A DNA stretch of 64,000 nt from Sulfuricurvum kujiense DSM 16994 (lineage in GTDB: Bacteria > Campylobacterota > Campylobacteria > Campylobacterales > Sulfurimonadaceae). The position numbers and the translations under genes are program-made. Shown here piece by piece: positions 26,976 through 36,473 of this stretch (positions are counted from its first letter, which is position 1; each line of letters begins with the position of its first letter). A model generated the notes under the pieces. It saw only the letters and a list, made by a program, of their open reading frames with translations, was not told where the DNA came from and did no database searches. The stretch spans positions 2,232,001 through 2,296,000 of the forward strand of contig NC_014762.1 of the NCBI RefSeq assembly GCF_000183725.1, in the 5' to 3' direction.

Positions 26976-27412
26976 TGCGGCTTGCGTTCGGCCTGCCTCA
27001 GGTACTGATGGTCCTCCTTTTTCTCGGGGGGATCGTCACGGTGACGATGAAATATGCCGGCATCAATGTAGCGCATTATGCCGACAGTTATTCCCGTGAA
27101 TCGGCGGAGCTGTTTATGCAGAGTGCGACAGAAGCGGCACTGTTTCGCATCAGTGCGTATGATCGGCATACAGGGGGATGCATGGGGGAACTTAATATCA
27201 CCTCATCGGACAACAGGTTTCATGCCGACGTCATTATCGAACGCTATTATCTTGCCGACGGAACAACCTGCAACAATGTTCCCACAACGGCGATCCAATA
27301 TGAACCATCCAACGGAATGGTCAGTATGAAAGTCATAGTCACCTCCAATAATAGCAACACTAAAATTCTTCATCCCATCCGCTTAGAACGAAGGAGCCTG
27401 CAGCACCCATGA
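26975..27412 (+). CDS. MshP/PilX-like minor pilin-type protein
   Basis: 145 residues, ATG overlapping the preceding stop (TAATG). N-terminal hydrophobic helix (LPQVLMVLLFLGGIVTVTM) without a clear type III leader or Glu5, then the amphipathic helix YADSYSRESAELFMQSATEAALFRI, the usual mark of PilX/MshP proteins. Soluble part contains two Cys. A longer out-of-phase reading inside the upstream gene was rejected. Confidence 0.7.
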   Translation: MRLAFGLPQVLMVLLFLGGIVTVTMKYAGINVAHYADSYSRESAELFMQSATEAALFRISAYDRHTGGCMGELNITSSDNRFHADVIIERYYLADGTTCNNVPTTAIQYEPSNGMVSMKVIVTSNNSNTKILHPIRLERRSLQHP

Positions 27413-27861
27413 AAAAAGCTTTTTCTATGCTGGAACTTATTTTTGTCATTGTTCTCATGGGGGTGCTCAGCAGTATCGGGTTTTACATGTATCGGCCCAA
27501 TACCGCTTTACTGGATGCCCAATATGCCCTTCTCAAACTCAAAGAGGCCCGCTACCGTGCCATCGGGTATAGCGCTCTTGATCCATCCGGATGCGTTACC
27601 CTTACCAAAGCCTCTTTGGAAGAAGATACAACGACAATAAGACATGATTTAAAATCGGCCATAACCCATACCGCACATAACGATACGATTTGTTTCGATG
27701 CTCTCGGACGTCCTCATGATATGGGGTTTTCAATCGATTTGAGCACACTCGCGCATTCGCCGATCGATATCGTATTCACCGAATTTTCGGACAATCAGAA
27801 AAGCTCCACTATCCGCCTCTTTCCGCAGAGCGGATATGCTATAATAGTTGATAAGAATTAA
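27409..27861 (+). CDS. minor prepilin (MshC/GspH-like)
   Basis: 150 residues. Leader MKKA, then FSMLELIFVIVLMGVLSSIGFYMY with Glu5 and Ala at -1. Contains two Cys (SGCVTL, DTICFD), a pattern seen in GspH/FimT-type pseudopilins. Overlaps the MshP-like gene by 4 bases. Last of the pilin-type genes before the assembly-machinery block. Confidence 0.78.
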   Translation: MKKAFSMLELIFVIVLMGVLSSIGFYMYRPNTALLDAQYALLKLKEARYRAIGYSALDPSGCVTLTKASLEEDTTTIRHDLKSAITHTAHNDTICFDALGRPHDMGFSIDLSTLAHSPIDIVFTEFSDNQKSSTIRLFPQSGYAIIVDKN

Positions 27862-27890
27862 TCACTAATTTGTACAAGCAAAGCGGACTA

Positions 27891-29357
27891 ATGCCTCAAG
27901 AAAAAATTCTTTACATAGAGCACGATCGTACTCTGACCTATAATAACGGTACATTCGTTCAAAGCAGTGTGTCTGACGTCAAAGAGCTCTTTGCAGGTGC
28001 TGTTGTCCCGCTTGCGCTGTTAACTATTTATACCCTCAAGCTTCCGAACCACTTAAGCGAGGAAGAACAAAAGATTCACGTTGAAATCCAGATGTTCGAA
28101 GAGGGAAAGCTCAATAACAACGAAGAGTATGTGATCGATTATATCCGCCACGATCTCTTTAGCGAAAACAGCTATTTGTTTGAAGTTTTTGCCCTCTCCC
28201 ATGCAAAAGCCGCCGATTATTTTTCGGCAGCTCTGTCACAATCAAAGGTCATCGATCTCATTACCCCGGGATTTATGGTCTATGAATCGCTCTATGATAC
28301 CGATTCTCTTCCGAAACAAAACGATCTTTTTATCTATCTCGGAGAAGATGAATCGTACGCCGCAATCTACCAAGACGGAACGTATATCGCACATCGGAGC
28401 AGTGAGAGTTTGACGACTCTGGCGGTCGAAACAGGGATGGATCTCGGCACATTCATATGCAACCTTGCAGAACTCGGAGTCATTGAAGAGCGTTATCCCC
28501 CGGATGAGTACGGGAAATGCTCCCTTATACAAGATCGTTTTTCCCACAATGTAGAGCGTTTAGTTCATACTATCAACCATAAGCGGGGGCTGTTCGGACT
28601 CACCGATATCACTCACATCTATCTCGATTTTCAGGGAAATACCATTCCGGGACTCGAGACTATTTTTGACGCATACGATATTCACAACGTAGAGGTCATC
28701 CCCCTTTCACGGCCCAATAATCCGCCGAAAGAACTCCATAACCTCCTTTGCGCAGAATATCTTTCACGACATACCGGCAAAAAAAAGCTGAATCTCTCTC
28801 CTTTCGGTCGAAAAGATGTATGGTACAAACGCGAAAGCGGAAAATTTTTAGCTCTCACGGCGGCATCACTGTTTATCGCACTGTGTATACCGCTTGCCCT
28901 CTCATGGGCGTTGGCCGACAAAGTTGCAGACAAAGAAAAACTGGCCGGCAAACTTGTACAAACGGAACAAGAGACCGCACAGCTTGCCCGTACCCTGAAC
29001 GAACAAAACAAGCACTTTACCCAGTATCAAAACGAGATACATACCCTCAACGAAGAGATAGTATTAATCCAAGGTACCCAAGAGACATCCGATCTTATTA
29101 CCCAAATGCATCTCAAACGCCGACAAATGCTGAGTGACGTCACTTATGAACTCGGGCGCTACCGCTTAGGGACGTTGCAAATAGAACAAAACGGCTCCAA
29201 AGAGATGTCCGTTCAGGTCATTGCGGAGTACCAAAAGCGCAACGATATCGCCAAATTGATGAGCGCGTTATACGCACGAGGCTATCAAAACGTGGAAACA
29301 CGCGAAATTGCTCTGGATAATAATATGTACAATGCCGTTGTAAAGGTGACGCGATGA
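27891..29357 (+). CDS. mshI: MshI-like protein (PilM-like cytoplasmic domain joined to a PilN-like part)
   Basis: 488 residues from the ATG at 27891. Residues 1-310 form a cytoplasmic domain with an actin-like/PilM-type feel (NDLFIYLGEDESYAAIYQDG, THIYLDFQGNTIPGLE). A membrane helix lies at about 317-339 (ALTAASLFIALCIPLALSW), then a coiled coil (about 345-405) and a periplasmic ferredoxin-like end, as in PilN. It therefore combines the roles that PilM and PilN share in type IVa systems. Assigned as MshI by this architecture and by its place ahead of mshJ-K-L. Confidence 0.72.
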   Translation: MPQEKILYIEHDRTLTYNNGTFVQSSVSDVKELFAGAVVPLALLTIYTLKLPNHLSEEEQKIHVEIQMFEEGKLNNNEEYVIDYIRHDLFSENSYLFEVFALSHAKAADYFSAALSQSKVIDLITPGFMVYESLYDTDSLPKQNDLFIYLGEDESYAAIYQDGTYIAHRSSESLTTLAVETGMDLGTFICNLAELGVIEERYPPDEYGKCSLIQDRFSHNVERLVHTINHKRGLFGLTDITHIYLDFQGNTIPGLETIFDAYDIHNVEVIPLSRPNNPPKELHNLLCAEYLSRHTGKKKLNLSPFGRKDVWYKRESGKFLALTAASLFIALCIPLALSWALADKVADKEKLAGKLVQTEQETAQLARTLNEQNKHFTQYQNEIHTLNEEIVLIQGTQETSDLITQMHLKRRQMLSDVTYELGRYRLGTLQIEQNGSKEMSVQVIAEYQKRNDIAKLMSALYARGYQNVETREIALDNNMYNAVVKVTR

Positions 29358-29983
29358 GCAGTTTTGACAATCGTCTGAGTGCGCTGGATGAGCAATTAGA
29401 GGCCTATGAACCGTTCAAACGGTGGGCTATCTACCTTGGAATAAGCATCGGTATCATCGTTATCAGCTGGGTATCGTTTGCCTCGGATATGCTCCATGAA
29501 CTCAAAACGGTTCAGGAAGAGACACGGGCGCTGGAGAGTAAAATCAAACAAAATTCGCCCGAAGCGTATCAGAACAAAATTTCCGGCCTGAACCGGTTGC
29601 TGAACGACAAAGAGCTCTCCCTTATCGATTTAAAAAATAAGAAAGAACTTCTTTTGCTTCAAATGTCCCAATCGAAAGGATTGGTATTTGACAATCGTCA
29701 ATACGCCGACACCCTCGATCTTCTTCTAAAGCGTTCGGTTGAGCTTGGGTTAAACATCGAATCCATGCACTCCGAAAATACCGATGAGGTCTTTTACGGG
29801 AGAATAAAGAAATTCAAAACACTCATTATCACCGGAAGCGGGAAATTTCGATCTATTGCCGCTTTTCTCTCGTTCATAGAGGAGCAGAAAACACTGGTCA
29901 AAATTGAGAAAATACAAATCCGCTCCGATGAAAAAAATCCCTCGTTCGAAGCGACGGTTTTGTATTTGGGAGCGGCACTGTGA
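29354..29983 (+). CDS. mshJ: MshJ-like pilus assembly protein (PilO/GspM-like)
   Basis: 209 residues: cytoplasmic N-terminus, one helix (about 26-46, WAIYLGISIGIIVISWVSFA), a coiled coil (about 52-105) and a small alpha/beta periplasmic domain (KTLIITGSGKFRSIAAFLSF). This is the PilO/GspM/MshJ layout; such proteins form the inner-membrane alignment complex with MshI. Overlaps mshI by 4 bases. Confidence 0.72.
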   Translation: MSSFDNRLSALDEQLEAYEPFKRWAIYLGISIGIIVISWVSFASDMLHELKTVQEETRALESKIKQNSPEAYQNKISGLNRLLNDKELSLIDLKNKKELLLLQMSQSKGLVFDNRQYADTLDLLLKRSVELGLNIESMHSENTDEVFYGRIKKFKTLIITGSGKFRSIAAFLSFIEEQKTLVKIEKIQIRSDEKNPSFEATVLYLGAAL

Positions 29984-30339
29984 ACTATTTTTTGCCTCTT
30001 TTTACGGTTGCATTGATCGCGGTGAAAGGTATCGGAGGCGAAATGTATGACCCCTTTGCCCAAACGGAAAGCATGAAAAAAAAGCACTCCTCTTCACCCC
30101 TGCTCATGCCTCCTCCCCTTGTTTTACCGGCCAAAATAGCGGTTCCTACCGTAGTTACGGCGGTTATGAACGATAAAGCATTCATTAATAACCGATGGTA
30201 TCACGTAAACGATTCACTCAACGGCCAGGTCATCGTCTCTATTCAACCCCGCTTTGTCTCGCTCAAAGAAGGAAACCGCCTCATCATTCTCGGTGTAGGT
30301 AACCAACGTCGCATACTGGGCATAAAGGAAACGCAATGA
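29980..30339 (+). CDS. mshK: MshK-like periplasmic protein (PilP-like)
   Basis: 119 residues, GTG start overlapping the mshJ stop (GTGA). Hydrophobic signal-like start (FLPLFTVALIAVKGIGG), then MYDPFAQT, recalling the DPF motif of PilP/MshK, a Pro-rich stretch, and a short beta-domain (VMNDKAFINNRWYHVNDSL). Such proteins connect the inner-membrane complex with the secretin. Identified mainly by synteny and pattern. Confidence 0.65.
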   Translation: MNYFLPLFTVALIAVKGIGGEMYDPFAQTESMKKKHSSSPLLMPPPLVLPAKIAVPTVVTAVMNDKAFINNRWYHVNDSLNGQVIVSIQPRFVSLKEGNRLIILGVGNQRRILGIKETQ

Positions 30340-31820
30340 AATATATCCTCTTAATTTTTTTACTCTTGGCAGGGATTCTTCAAGCCGACAACTGCACCGC
30401 AAAACGTTTTAGTCTGAACGCGTATCAAAATCACGGATCGTCGCTCACCTTGATGGATCTTTTAAGCGATGTCGCCCAAACATGTAATATCAGCGTCGTT
30501 TTTGAAGACAGCCGCACCCGTGAGCGGCTGGCACAGCCCTTAGACATGGTTAACCTAAACGATTATTCCCTCCCTGAACTTTTTTCCTTTATTTTCGACG
30601 AACACAACCTCTTTTACGATTACAATCCCAAAACATCGGTCCTAAAAGTCTCCTATTACAATACCGTCAATCTTAACGTCGACTACATCAATATGGACGA
30701 GCTGACAACCCAATCGGTCAAATCGATCAACGTAGGGGTCAGCTCAAGCGTCAATAACTCGACAAATTCCGGGACTACTACCGTCGGTACAAACTCCGGT
30801 ACGAATAGTTCCGGTTCCAATAACGACTCCACTACGGTTACGGCAACATCCTCTTTCACGTTCTGGAATCAGTTGCAAGAGCATATTCAGCAAATTCTGA
30901 AAATTGATGAAGAGTACAGTGAAACGTACAATAAAACATTAATTAATCGTGACGCCACCATCGTCACTGTTTCAGGGACAAAACGACAGATTACGAACGT
31001 CGAACAATATCTTGCGGCACTTAAAAAACGGATGCACCAGCAGGTGATGATCGAAGCGCACCTCATCGAGCTCACCTATAACGACTACAGTTCAATCGGC
31101 GTCAACTGGAGCAATTTTTCTCTGGCACTCAACGGGAGCTACACCAACAGTTACAATAACATCGGAACGGCACACCCCGTTTACTCTTTCGGCATCGATT
31201 TCAACCCTACAGGGCTGATCGATTTTCTTAAACAATACGGCGATGTCGAAGTCCTCTCCAATCCGAAAGTATTAACGCTCAGCAATCAGCCCGCCATTAT
31301 CAACGTCGGCAAACAGCTCAGCTATTTGTATCAAAACGGCAGTATCATCGGTACCACGTCGACGCCTACGACCGTCACCAATACGCTCGGATCGGTTTTT
31401 GTCGGACTTACCTTGAATATCATTCCCGAAGTGAGTGAAGACGGCTATATCATCATGCGGATCAATCCAGTATCCAGCGAATTGCTGAGTGATTCCGAGC
31501 TCAGCAGCTCTTCTTCGCAAACGTCCCAGACGCAGACAGACCGTGTTATGCCCCCCGATACCCGCGTCAAACAAATGAGCTCCATCGTCAAAGTCAAAGA
31601 CTCTCAAAAAGTGCTTATCGGCGGATTGATTGAAAAGAAAAACTATAAAAATCAAACCAAAGTTCCACTATTGGGGGATATCCCCCTTTTTGGAAAATTG
31701 TTTCACAATAGCACCGATACGATTCGCAAAAGCGAACTTTTCATTCTCATTACCCCTATTCTTGTCAAACAGGATATTTTTCCGTCTATTGACGACGCAC
31801 TTGTAAAACGGACAAATTAA
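30336..31820 (+). CDS. mshL: MshL-type outer-membrane secretin
   Basis: 494 residues with signal peptide (MKYILLIFLLLAGILQA). STN/secretin N-domain at about 30-115 (DLLSDVAQTCNISVVFED), a Ser/Thr/Asn/Gly-rich linker (about 134-173), an N1-like domain, then the secretin beta-barrel: VEVLSNPKVLTLSNQPAIINVG, TLNIIPEVSEDGYIIM, QKVLIGGLIEKKN and VPLLGDIPLFGKLF, the last being the secretin signature. It forms the outer-membrane channel through which the pilus leaves. The ATG overlaps mshK by 4 bases. Confidence 0.92.
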   Translation: MKYILLIFLLLAGILQADNCTAKRFSLNAYQNHGSSLTLMDLLSDVAQTCNISVVFEDSRTRERLAQPLDMVNLNDYSLPELFSFIFDEHNLFYDYNPKTSVLKVSYYNTVNLNVDYINMDELTTQSVKSINVGVSSSVNNSTNSGTTTVGTNSGTNSSGSNNDSTTVTATSSFTFWNQLQEHIQQILKIDEEYSETYNKTLINRDATIVTVSGTKRQITNVEQYLAALKKRMHQQVMIEAHLIELTYNDYSSIGVNWSNFSLALNGSYTNSYNNIGTAHPVYSFGIDFNPTGLIDFLKQYGDVEVLSNPKVLTLSNQPAIINVGKQLSYLYQNGSIIGTTSTPTTVTNTLGSVFVGLTLNIIPEVSEDGYIIMRINPVSSELLSDSELSSSSSQTSQTQTDRVMPPDTRVKQMSSIVKVKDSQKVLIGGLIEKKNYKNQTKVPLLGDIPLFGKLFHNSTDTIRKSELFILITPILVKQDIFPSIDDALVKRTN

Positions 31821-31821
31821 T

Positions 31822-32616
31822 ATGTCTAAATGGCTTGAAGCAGCAGATCGGTTTGAAGAGCGGCAAGAGAGCAATGACTATTTTGAAATGCAAAGTGCCC
31901 TTGAAGCGATCGCAAAAATTGAGAATCTGCTGCAGAGCAGTTTTCGTCAGCTACTCTTTCTGACCGGAGAACCCGGCAGCGGCAAAACATTTCTTCTGAA
32001 ACTTCTTTGTACCCGATGGTCCAATCAGCGTCATATCATCTTTCTGGAAACGCCGTTTATGACCCCTGCCAATCTGCTCCATCAGCTTATTCGACAAAAA
32101 GGATCGGTCCCGGAAACGCAGGAGATCGAACAGCTTCGTCTTCAGGCAACCGAACTCTACAAAGGGACGGACCATCTGATACTCATCGACGAAGCACAAT
32201 TGCTCAGTACCGAAATGAGAGAGTTCATCCGTATGCTGAGCGATACGAAAGTGTTTTGGTTTCTTCTGGCGATGCATCGGAGCGAGGGGGAGGCCATCTT
32301 GCGTTCCCCCCACTTTAAAAGCCGTCCGCACCGCATCATCGAGCTTTTTGAGCTTACCCCCGTTGAATGCAAGAATTATCTTCATCGGGAACTGATGAAA
32401 ATCGATTATTCGGAAATCATGGATGAATTCACCCCGAAACTGATCGCCGAAGCACACCGCATCAGCGGCGGAAATTTTCGAAATTTCAAAAAGCTTTTAT
32501 ATCATTTTTTTCATTTGCTCCATTACACGCACATCCACAAAAAAACCAAATATCTCCGCCCGTCATCGTGTACCGTCACGATGGCAGGCATGAGTGCGGA
32601 GCTTATCAATGATTGA
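31822..32616 (+). CDS. mshM: MshM-like AAA ATPase (ExeA family)
   Basis: 264 residues. P-loop GEPGSGKTFLL (about 50-60), Walker B LILIDEAQLLS (about 119-129) and a sensor region, as in ExeA/GspA-type ATPases. There is no membrane helix or peptidoglycan-binding domain, matching MshM rather than full-length ExeA. Family members help place or assemble the secretin. Begins 1 base after mshL and ends inside the next gene. Confidence 0.85.
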   Translation: MSKWLEAADRFEERQESNDYFEMQSALEAIAKIENLLQSSFRQLLFLTGEPGSGKTFLLKLLCTRWSNQRHIIFLETPFMTPANLLHQLIRQKGSVPETQEIEQLRLQATELYKGTDHLILIDEAQLLSTEMREFIRMLSDTKVFWFLLAMHRSEGEAILRSPHFKSRPHRIIELFELTPVECKNYLHRELMKIDYSEIMDEFTPKLIAEAHRISGGNFRNFKKLLYHFFHLLHYTHIHKKTKYLRPSSCTVTMAGMSAELIND

Positions 32617-33553
32617 TAATTTTGATCAGTTGGTAGAACGGTGCAATGCCAAACGGCGGAAATATATGATCCGTATTTCATTATGGATTTCAGGGGCCGT
32701 CCTCATAGCAGTCGCCATAACGGCAATGCTGATGCAGTGGCAATCCGAGCCGAATCTTTCGAAGGCATCCGAACCGTCTCCTATGATTTGTACCGAAAAA
32801 ACGAAATCAGAAGACTCAAATGCACGACAAACTTTATCCTTGCCGCCTCAGGATTTCTCTAAAAACAGAGCTTTCGTCGTGCAGCTCACCTCCAGTAAGT
32901 CGTTTAATGACGTCAATGCGACACGCTATCGTCTTCCCGAAAGATACCGTTCAAGCCTGGCTATTTACTATATCAACGGATTTTATACGCTCCGCTACAT
33001 CGATATCTACGACCGTGAATCGATCCCGCAGATTGTCGCCTATTTCCACGCGGCAGGGTTCCCCTCAGCCACCGTATACGAATACAACCCCGATCGTATC
33101 GCAATCTCATCGGCGCTCAAGCCCTCTAGTGCTTCAGCCAAAACCAAACCTGTATCGGCCCACGTACAGGATGTCCCCGTGACGATTACACTTCCTCCAT
33201 TGCCAGCCCAATCGGCGGTTGCTAAAACCATACCCGCGAACAGGCTCCTAAACGTCCAATCTTCGATTAAAAATACAACTCAGGATTTTATCAACCAATA
33301 CAACACGAATCCAAAATACGAAACCGCCCTTGCCGTAGCCCGCAGTTTTTACACCAAAGAGAATTTTGTCAATGCGGCATTTTGGGCCAAAAAAGCCAAT
33401 CAAATCAACCGAGAAGGGGAAGAAGCATGGCTTTTGTATGCCAAATCGACGTATGCACAAGGGCATACCGCTGATGCGATAGCGATTTTGGAACTCTATC
33501 TTAATTACAAAGATTCCAAAGCGGCGACAGAATTGATCAAAACATGGAGATAA
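32609..33553 (+). CDS. mshN: MshN-like protein: membrane anchor, SPOR-like region, TPR
   Basis: 314 residues from the ATG at 32609, which overlaps mshM by 8 bases; a GTG at 32594 is possible but less likely. Cytoplasmic N-terminus, one helix (about 18-40, ISLWISGAVLIAVAITAML), a SPOR-like alpha/beta segment (FVVQLTSSKSFNDVNATRY ... NGFYTLRYIDIYD, about 90-155), a Pro-rich linker and TPR repeats at the C-terminus (YETALAVARSFYTKENFVNA, EAWLLYAKSTYAQGHTADAI). MshN proteins are membrane-anchored TPR proteins; the SPOR-like part is an interesting variation. Confidence 0.72.
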   Translation: MIDNFDQLVERCNAKRRKYMIRISLWISGAVLIAVAITAMLMQWQSEPNLSKASEPSPMICTEKTKSEDSNARQTLSLPPQDFSKNRAFVVQLTSSKSFNDVNATRYRLPERYRSSLAIYYINGFYTLRYIDIYDRESIPQIVAYFHAAGFPSATVYEYNPDRIAISSALKPSSASAKTKPVSAHVQDVPVTITLPPLPAQSAVAKTIPANRLLNVQSSIKNTTQDFINQYNTNPKYETALAVARSFYTKENFVNAAFWAKKANQINREGEEAWLLYAKSTYAQGHTADAIAILELYLNYKDSKAATELIKTWR

Positions 33554-33554
33554 C

Positions 33555-35231
33555 ATGATACGACAACAAATACATCTCGGAGATTTGTTGATACAAAAAG
33601 GGTTAATCAGCGAAAAACAGCTCTTTCATGCCCTCGATAAACAAAAAGAATCCGGATTTTCAAAGAAATTGGGGGAAATTCTTGTCGAGGAAGGGTATAT
33701 TTCCCAAAAAGAGATGGCCATCGTTCTCTCAAAGCAGCTTAATATCGAATTTATCGATTTATACGGCCAAAAAATCGATTTTCGATCGTTGGAACGCTTT
33801 TCGTTTCCGCTGCTGCTTCGCGCCAACGCTATCCCGTTCAAAGAAGACGACGATTATATCTATATCGCAACATCCGACCCTCTAAACTACGATGATCTGG
33901 AACTTCTCGAACGCAATGTCGCGACCAAACCGATCAAAATATTTCTGGCATTCAGTTCCGATATCAAACATATTTTTCAGCGCCTCGAGATTATCAAAAA
34001 AACCGATACCATCGCTCTGGAAATCAAACATGAAATCCATAACGAGTCGACAAAAGGGAACGATTCCGAATCCAGCGCGGTCATGCAGCTGATCTTTCTC
34101 ATTATCAAAGACGGTATTCTGCGACGCGCCAGCGACCTTCACATCGAACCCGATGCCCAAAACATGTCGGTACGAACACGTGTAGACGGGATACTTCAGG
34201 AAACCTTCGTCTTTGATCTGGATATCTATACGGCGCTCATTTCGCGGATAAAACTGCTGGGGAATCTCGATATATCCGAACGCCGCAAAGCGCAGGACGG
34301 AAGGTTCAGCCTCCAAATCGGAAACAGCCGATACGATTTTCGTCTCTCCAGCACCCCGACGCTGTTTGGCGAATCGATCGTTATGCGTATTCTTGACCAG
34401 CAAAAAATTCTCATGAATCTGCATGAACTCGGGTTTGAAAACAAGAATTTGGAACTTTTTAATGAAATCATCCATTCCCCGTTCGGTATTGTCCTGATTA
34501 CGGGACCTACCGGAAGCGGAAAAACGACAACGCTTTATGCGGCCCTAAACGAAATCAAAAGTATTGAAAATAAAGTGTTGACCATTGAAGATCCGATTGA
34601 ATATCAGCTCCCTCTCGTACAGCAGGTTCAGGTCAACGACCGGATCGGATTCGGCTTCAATGAAGCGCTCAAATCTTTTCTCCGTCAAGATCCTGACATT
34701 ATTCTCATCGGAGAAATCCGGGATTTCGAAACGCTTAATTCTGCGGCTCAGGCATCACTTACGGGGCACCTTGTCTTTTCGACGCTGCATACCAATGATG
34801 CCCCGAGTGCTGTCGGACGGATGGTTCAAATGGGACTGCAACCCTATCTTATAGCCGATTCACTGGTCGGTATCGTTGCCCAAAGACTTGTCAGAAAAAT
34901 ATGTCCCGAGTGTAAAACGGAAATAAAACCCCATAAAAATCTCTTAAAAAGGGTGGAAAATCTGATCAGCGGCGACGCAACGTTTTATACGGGAAAAGGG
35001 TGCCCGAAATGTTCCTTCACGGGATACAGCGGACGTACCCTCATCTCTGAAATTTTGGTTCTGAACGAAGAAATTTCCATCATGGTATCCAACGGAGCAT
35101 CCAAATACGACCTGGCACACTATGCCCAGGAACATACCGGATATGAACCGATGATCATTGACGGGCTCAATAAAGTACTGCAGGGTATCACATCCCTCGA
35201 TGAAGTGCTGCGGATTACCAAGGAAAGATGA
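33555..35231 (+). CDS. mshE: MshE-type pilus extension ATPase (GspE/PulE/PilB family)
   Basis: 558 residues. N-terminal MshEN domain (HLGDLLIQKGLISEKQL, LGEILVEEGYISQKEM), the class that in MshE binds cyclic di-GMP. Then the ATPase: Walker A GPTGSGKTTT (Lys323), Asp box, Walker B DIILIGEIRD, His box LTGHLVFSTLHTNDAPSA and a zinc finger with two CxxC pairs (CPEC ... CPKC). Powers pilus polymerisation. c-di-GMP control is known for the family and inferred here. Starts 1 base after mshN. Confidence 0.93.
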   Translation: MIRQQIHLGDLLIQKGLISEKQLFHALDKQKESGFSKKLGEILVEEGYISQKEMAIVLSKQLNIEFIDLYGQKIDFRSLERFSFPLLLRANAIPFKEDDDYIYIATSDPLNYDDLELLERNVATKPIKIFLAFSSDIKHIFQRLEIIKKTDTIALEIKHEIHNESTKGNDSESSAVMQLIFLIIKDGILRRASDLHIEPDAQNMSVRTRVDGILQETFVFDLDIYTALISRIKLLGNLDISERRKAQDGRFSLQIGNSRYDFRLSSTPTLFGESIVMRILDQQKILMNLHELGFENKNLELFNEIIHSPFGIVLITGPTGSGKTTTLYAALNEIKSIENKVLTIEDPIEYQLPLVQQVQVNDRIGFGFNEALKSFLRQDPDIILIGEIRDFETLNSAAQASLTGHLVFSTLHTNDAPSAVGRMVQMGLQPYLIADSLVGIVAQRLVRKICPECKTEIKPHKNLLKRVENLISGDATFYTGKGCPKCSFTGYSGRTLISEILVLNEEISIMVSNGASKYDLAHYAQEHTGYEPMIIDGLNKVLQGITSLDEVLRITKER

Positions 35232-36470
35232 GTGAAATTTTTTAGAATTCGCTACAAAATCGGGAAAAAAAAGTTTTCTACGGCTATCGAAGCGATCAAT
35301 AAAATTGAAGCCCTGAAAAAATTCCGGGATCAAAAGCTGGGTGTCCCCCAAAGTATTCACGAAATATCCGAACCGCTTACTTTTAAATATGAGCGGTATA
35401 AAAATTACTTCACCGATCCGATTAAAAACAACCGGGTAAAAGATGAGCCTTATATCGCTTTTCTCGATCAGCTCTCTGTCATGCTCGATGCCGGCATGCC
35501 GATTAACATCTGCTTGGCCGACACGGTGGACAATACCGAAGACCCTATGCTGCATGCCATATTTTCCGAAGTTTTGAGTAATATAGAAAGCGGTCAAAGC
35601 CTAAGTTTCGCACTCTCAAAATACCAAACACAGCTGGGAAAACTTACCCTTTCGATGTTTGAGTTAGGCGAACAGACGGGAACCCTGAATATCGCCATCG
35701 CAAAACTCTCCACTATTTTTCAACAAATACACAATAATCGTCAAATGCTCAAAAAAGCAACACGCTACCCCCTTTTTATTATCATTGCGATGTCGATAGC
35801 GTTTATCATCGTCATTACGTTCATTGTCCCCCAATTTCAAACTTTTTTTGAACAATCAGGACTCGAACTCCCTTTTCCGACGAAAATTCTTTTGTGGACC
35901 GAACATGCAATCCGTATCTACGGCCCCTATATTCTAGGTTTAGCAGTCATTTTGTCCGGTCTATTTAATTATGCCTATTCCAAAATCCCTTCTCTTCGGC
36001 TCAAAACCGACCGATACCTGCTGAAAGTCTATATAATAGGAAAAGTGACCCATTATGCCATGATCGGACGTTTCATCTATCTTTTTGATGTTTTGAGTGA
36101 AGCCGGAATCCCTATGAATATCTCCCTAGAGATTGCCCTGGGTGTAGTCGAAAACAGCTATATGAAGCAAGAACTTGAAAAAATAGCCGCGGCGATCGAA
36201 GACGGACGCTCTCTCGCACAAGGTTTCAGCGAAACCGGACTATTTGAGGGGATGGTAATCCAAATGGTCAAAGCCGGCGAGAGCAGCGGATCATTAGGGA
36301 AAATGTTGGAGAAAATCAATCAGGTATATGCCAACCGATATTCGTATATCGTCGATAATATTTCCGTCATGATTGAACCTGTACTGATCACGGCTATTGC
36401 GGGATTCGTGTTGATTTTAGCCTTAGGAATTTTTTTGCCGATGTGGTCTATGGTAGAATTGGCGGGATAG
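35232..36470 (+). CDS. mshG: MshG-type inner-membrane platform protein (GspF/PilC family)
   Basis: 412 residues, GTG start directly at the mshE stop. Two T2SF helical domains (about 72-195 and 275-398; AFLDQLSVMLDAGMPINICL and the second copy FIYLFDVLSEAGIPMNISLE) and three membrane helices at about 178-200, 224-247 and 380-405. Forms the inner-membrane platform turned by MshE. The ...IFLPMWSMVELAG end is typical of the family. Confidence 0.92.
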   Translation: MKFFRIRYKIGKKKFSTAIEAINKIEALKKFRDQKLGVPQSIHEISEPLTFKYERYKNYFTDPIKNNRVKDEPYIAFLDQLSVMLDAGMPINICLADTVDNTEDPMLHAIFSEVLSNIESGQSLSFALSKYQTQLGKLTLSMFELGEQTGTLNIAIAKLSTIFQQIHNNRQMLKKATRYPLFIIIAMSIAFIIVITFIVPQFQTFFEQSGLELPFPTKILLWTEHAIRIYGPYILGLAVILSGLFNYAYSKIPSLRLKTDRYLLKVYIIGKVTHYAMIGRFIYLFDVLSEAGIPMNISLEIALGVVENSYMKQELEKIAAAIEDGRSLAQGFSETGLFEGMVIQMVKAGESSGSLGKMLEKINQVYANRYSYIVDNISVMIEPVLITAIAGFVLILALGIFLPMWSMVELAG

Positions 36471-36473
36471 AAG

